From: Paenibacillus_V sp046244365
GTDB lineage: Bacteria; Bacillota; Bacilli; Paenibacillales; NBRC-103111
NCBI RefSeq assembly: GCF_046244365.1
Contig: NZ_CP176395.1
Coordinates: 1,922,001-1,986,000, forward strand
DNA: 64,000 bases
Direction: 5' to 3'
Each line of letters opens with the position of its first letter. Position 1 is the first letter of the stretch. Of this stretch, positions 63,963-64,000 are shown in pieces. Position numbers and translations under genes: made by a program. Under the pieces are notes generated by a model. The model searched no databases. It was given only the letters and a program-made list of their open reading frames with translations, and had not been told where the DNA came from.

Positions 63963-64000
63963 TGTCGGACGACAAGAACATAGCCCGATTCAAACCCGCA
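63963..64000 (+). mobile_element. Tn7-type transposon end entering from the right (partial)
   Basis: TGTCGGAC followed by GACAAGAAC, the same 8-base tip plus 9-base site as at 22318 and 22338. The body would continue beyond the window. Confidence 0.4.

Larger units (their letters stand above)
63603..64000. other. Gene-free AT-rich end of the window
   Basis: It holds the hairpin of the dispersed repeat, a rho-independent terminator (63806-63838) and, at the very end, a third Tn7-type transposon tip (63963-64000). No coding frame is supported. Confidence 0.65.

Overview
The window reads as chromosome of a spore-forming, GC-moderate member of the Paenibacillaceae (Paenibacillus/Cohnella type). 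The evidence is a yhbH-spoVR sporulation pair, a DUF3900 protein known mainly from Bacillales, three LplABC-like ABC importers each with a large membrane-bound AraC regulator, Gram-positive lipoprotein signals and strong AGGAGG-type ribosome sites. No rRNA, tRNA, CRISPR array or transposase gene was seen. Most of the DNA is GC-rich. Single-gene patches near 21.7-22.7 kb, 50.0-52.1 kb and 61.7-64 kb are clearly AT-richer and look acquired.

Layout. 0-10.5 kb: first polysaccharide locus (AraC sensor, solute-binding lipoprotein, two permeases, giant secreted heparinase II/III-type lyase). 10.7-14.1 kb: single-domain response regulator, DUF3900 protein, tiny secreted peptide, Rpn-family nuclease. 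14.1-16.8 kb (minus): spoVR and yhbH. 17.3-21.5 kb: sbcD-sbcC. 21.7-22.7 kb: AT-rich SnoaL-like gene, repeats and Tn7-type transposon-end sequences. 22.7-38.4 kb: a large catabolic cluster under an IclR regulator (two paralogous binding proteins, one permease pair, N-acyl-D-amino-acid deacylase, amidohydrolase, two SDRs, D-serine dehydratase/D-threonine aldolase-like PLP enzyme, RidA, GNAT, U32-like protein, aldehyde dehydrogenase, malic enzyme). 38.9-50.0 kb: second polysaccharide locus (multi-CBM/propeller protein, binding protein, two permeases, AraC sensor). 50.4-52.0 kb: small membrane protein, MerR regulator and GAP-family exporter-like protein behind a MerR-type promoter. 52.4-61.7 kb (minus): third polysaccharide locus (AraC sensor, two permeases, binding protein, SGNH hydrolase, DUF4838 protein). 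62.0-63.6 kb: AT-rich histidine phosphatase and DUF3888 genes, each bracketed by the same dispersed repeat.

How the genes work together. Each polysaccharide locus follows the same plan: a two-membrane-segment AraC protein senses a signal outside the cell, an importer without its own ATPase brings in oligosaccharide (a shared ATPase elsewhere is inferred), and one or more carbohydrate-active proteins act on the polymer. The IclR cluster appears to be a complete import-and-breakdown route for an N-acylated D-amino acid, probably a beta-hydroxylated one: import, deacylation, PLP-dependent dehydration or retro-aldol cleavage, imine clean-up by RidA, aldehyde oxidation and entry to central metabolism through malic enzyme. 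A shared 24-bp near-palindrome upstream of both binding-protein units is the likely IclR operator.

The items most worth a second look are this D-amino-acid cluster with its twin operators, the cassette-like bracketing of AT-rich genes by a recurrent hairpin repeat, the Tn7-type ends without a transposase, the 32-bp direct repeat that brackets the SGNH gene beside an apparently 5'-truncated DUF4838 gene, and a textbook 19-bp-spacer MerR promoter.
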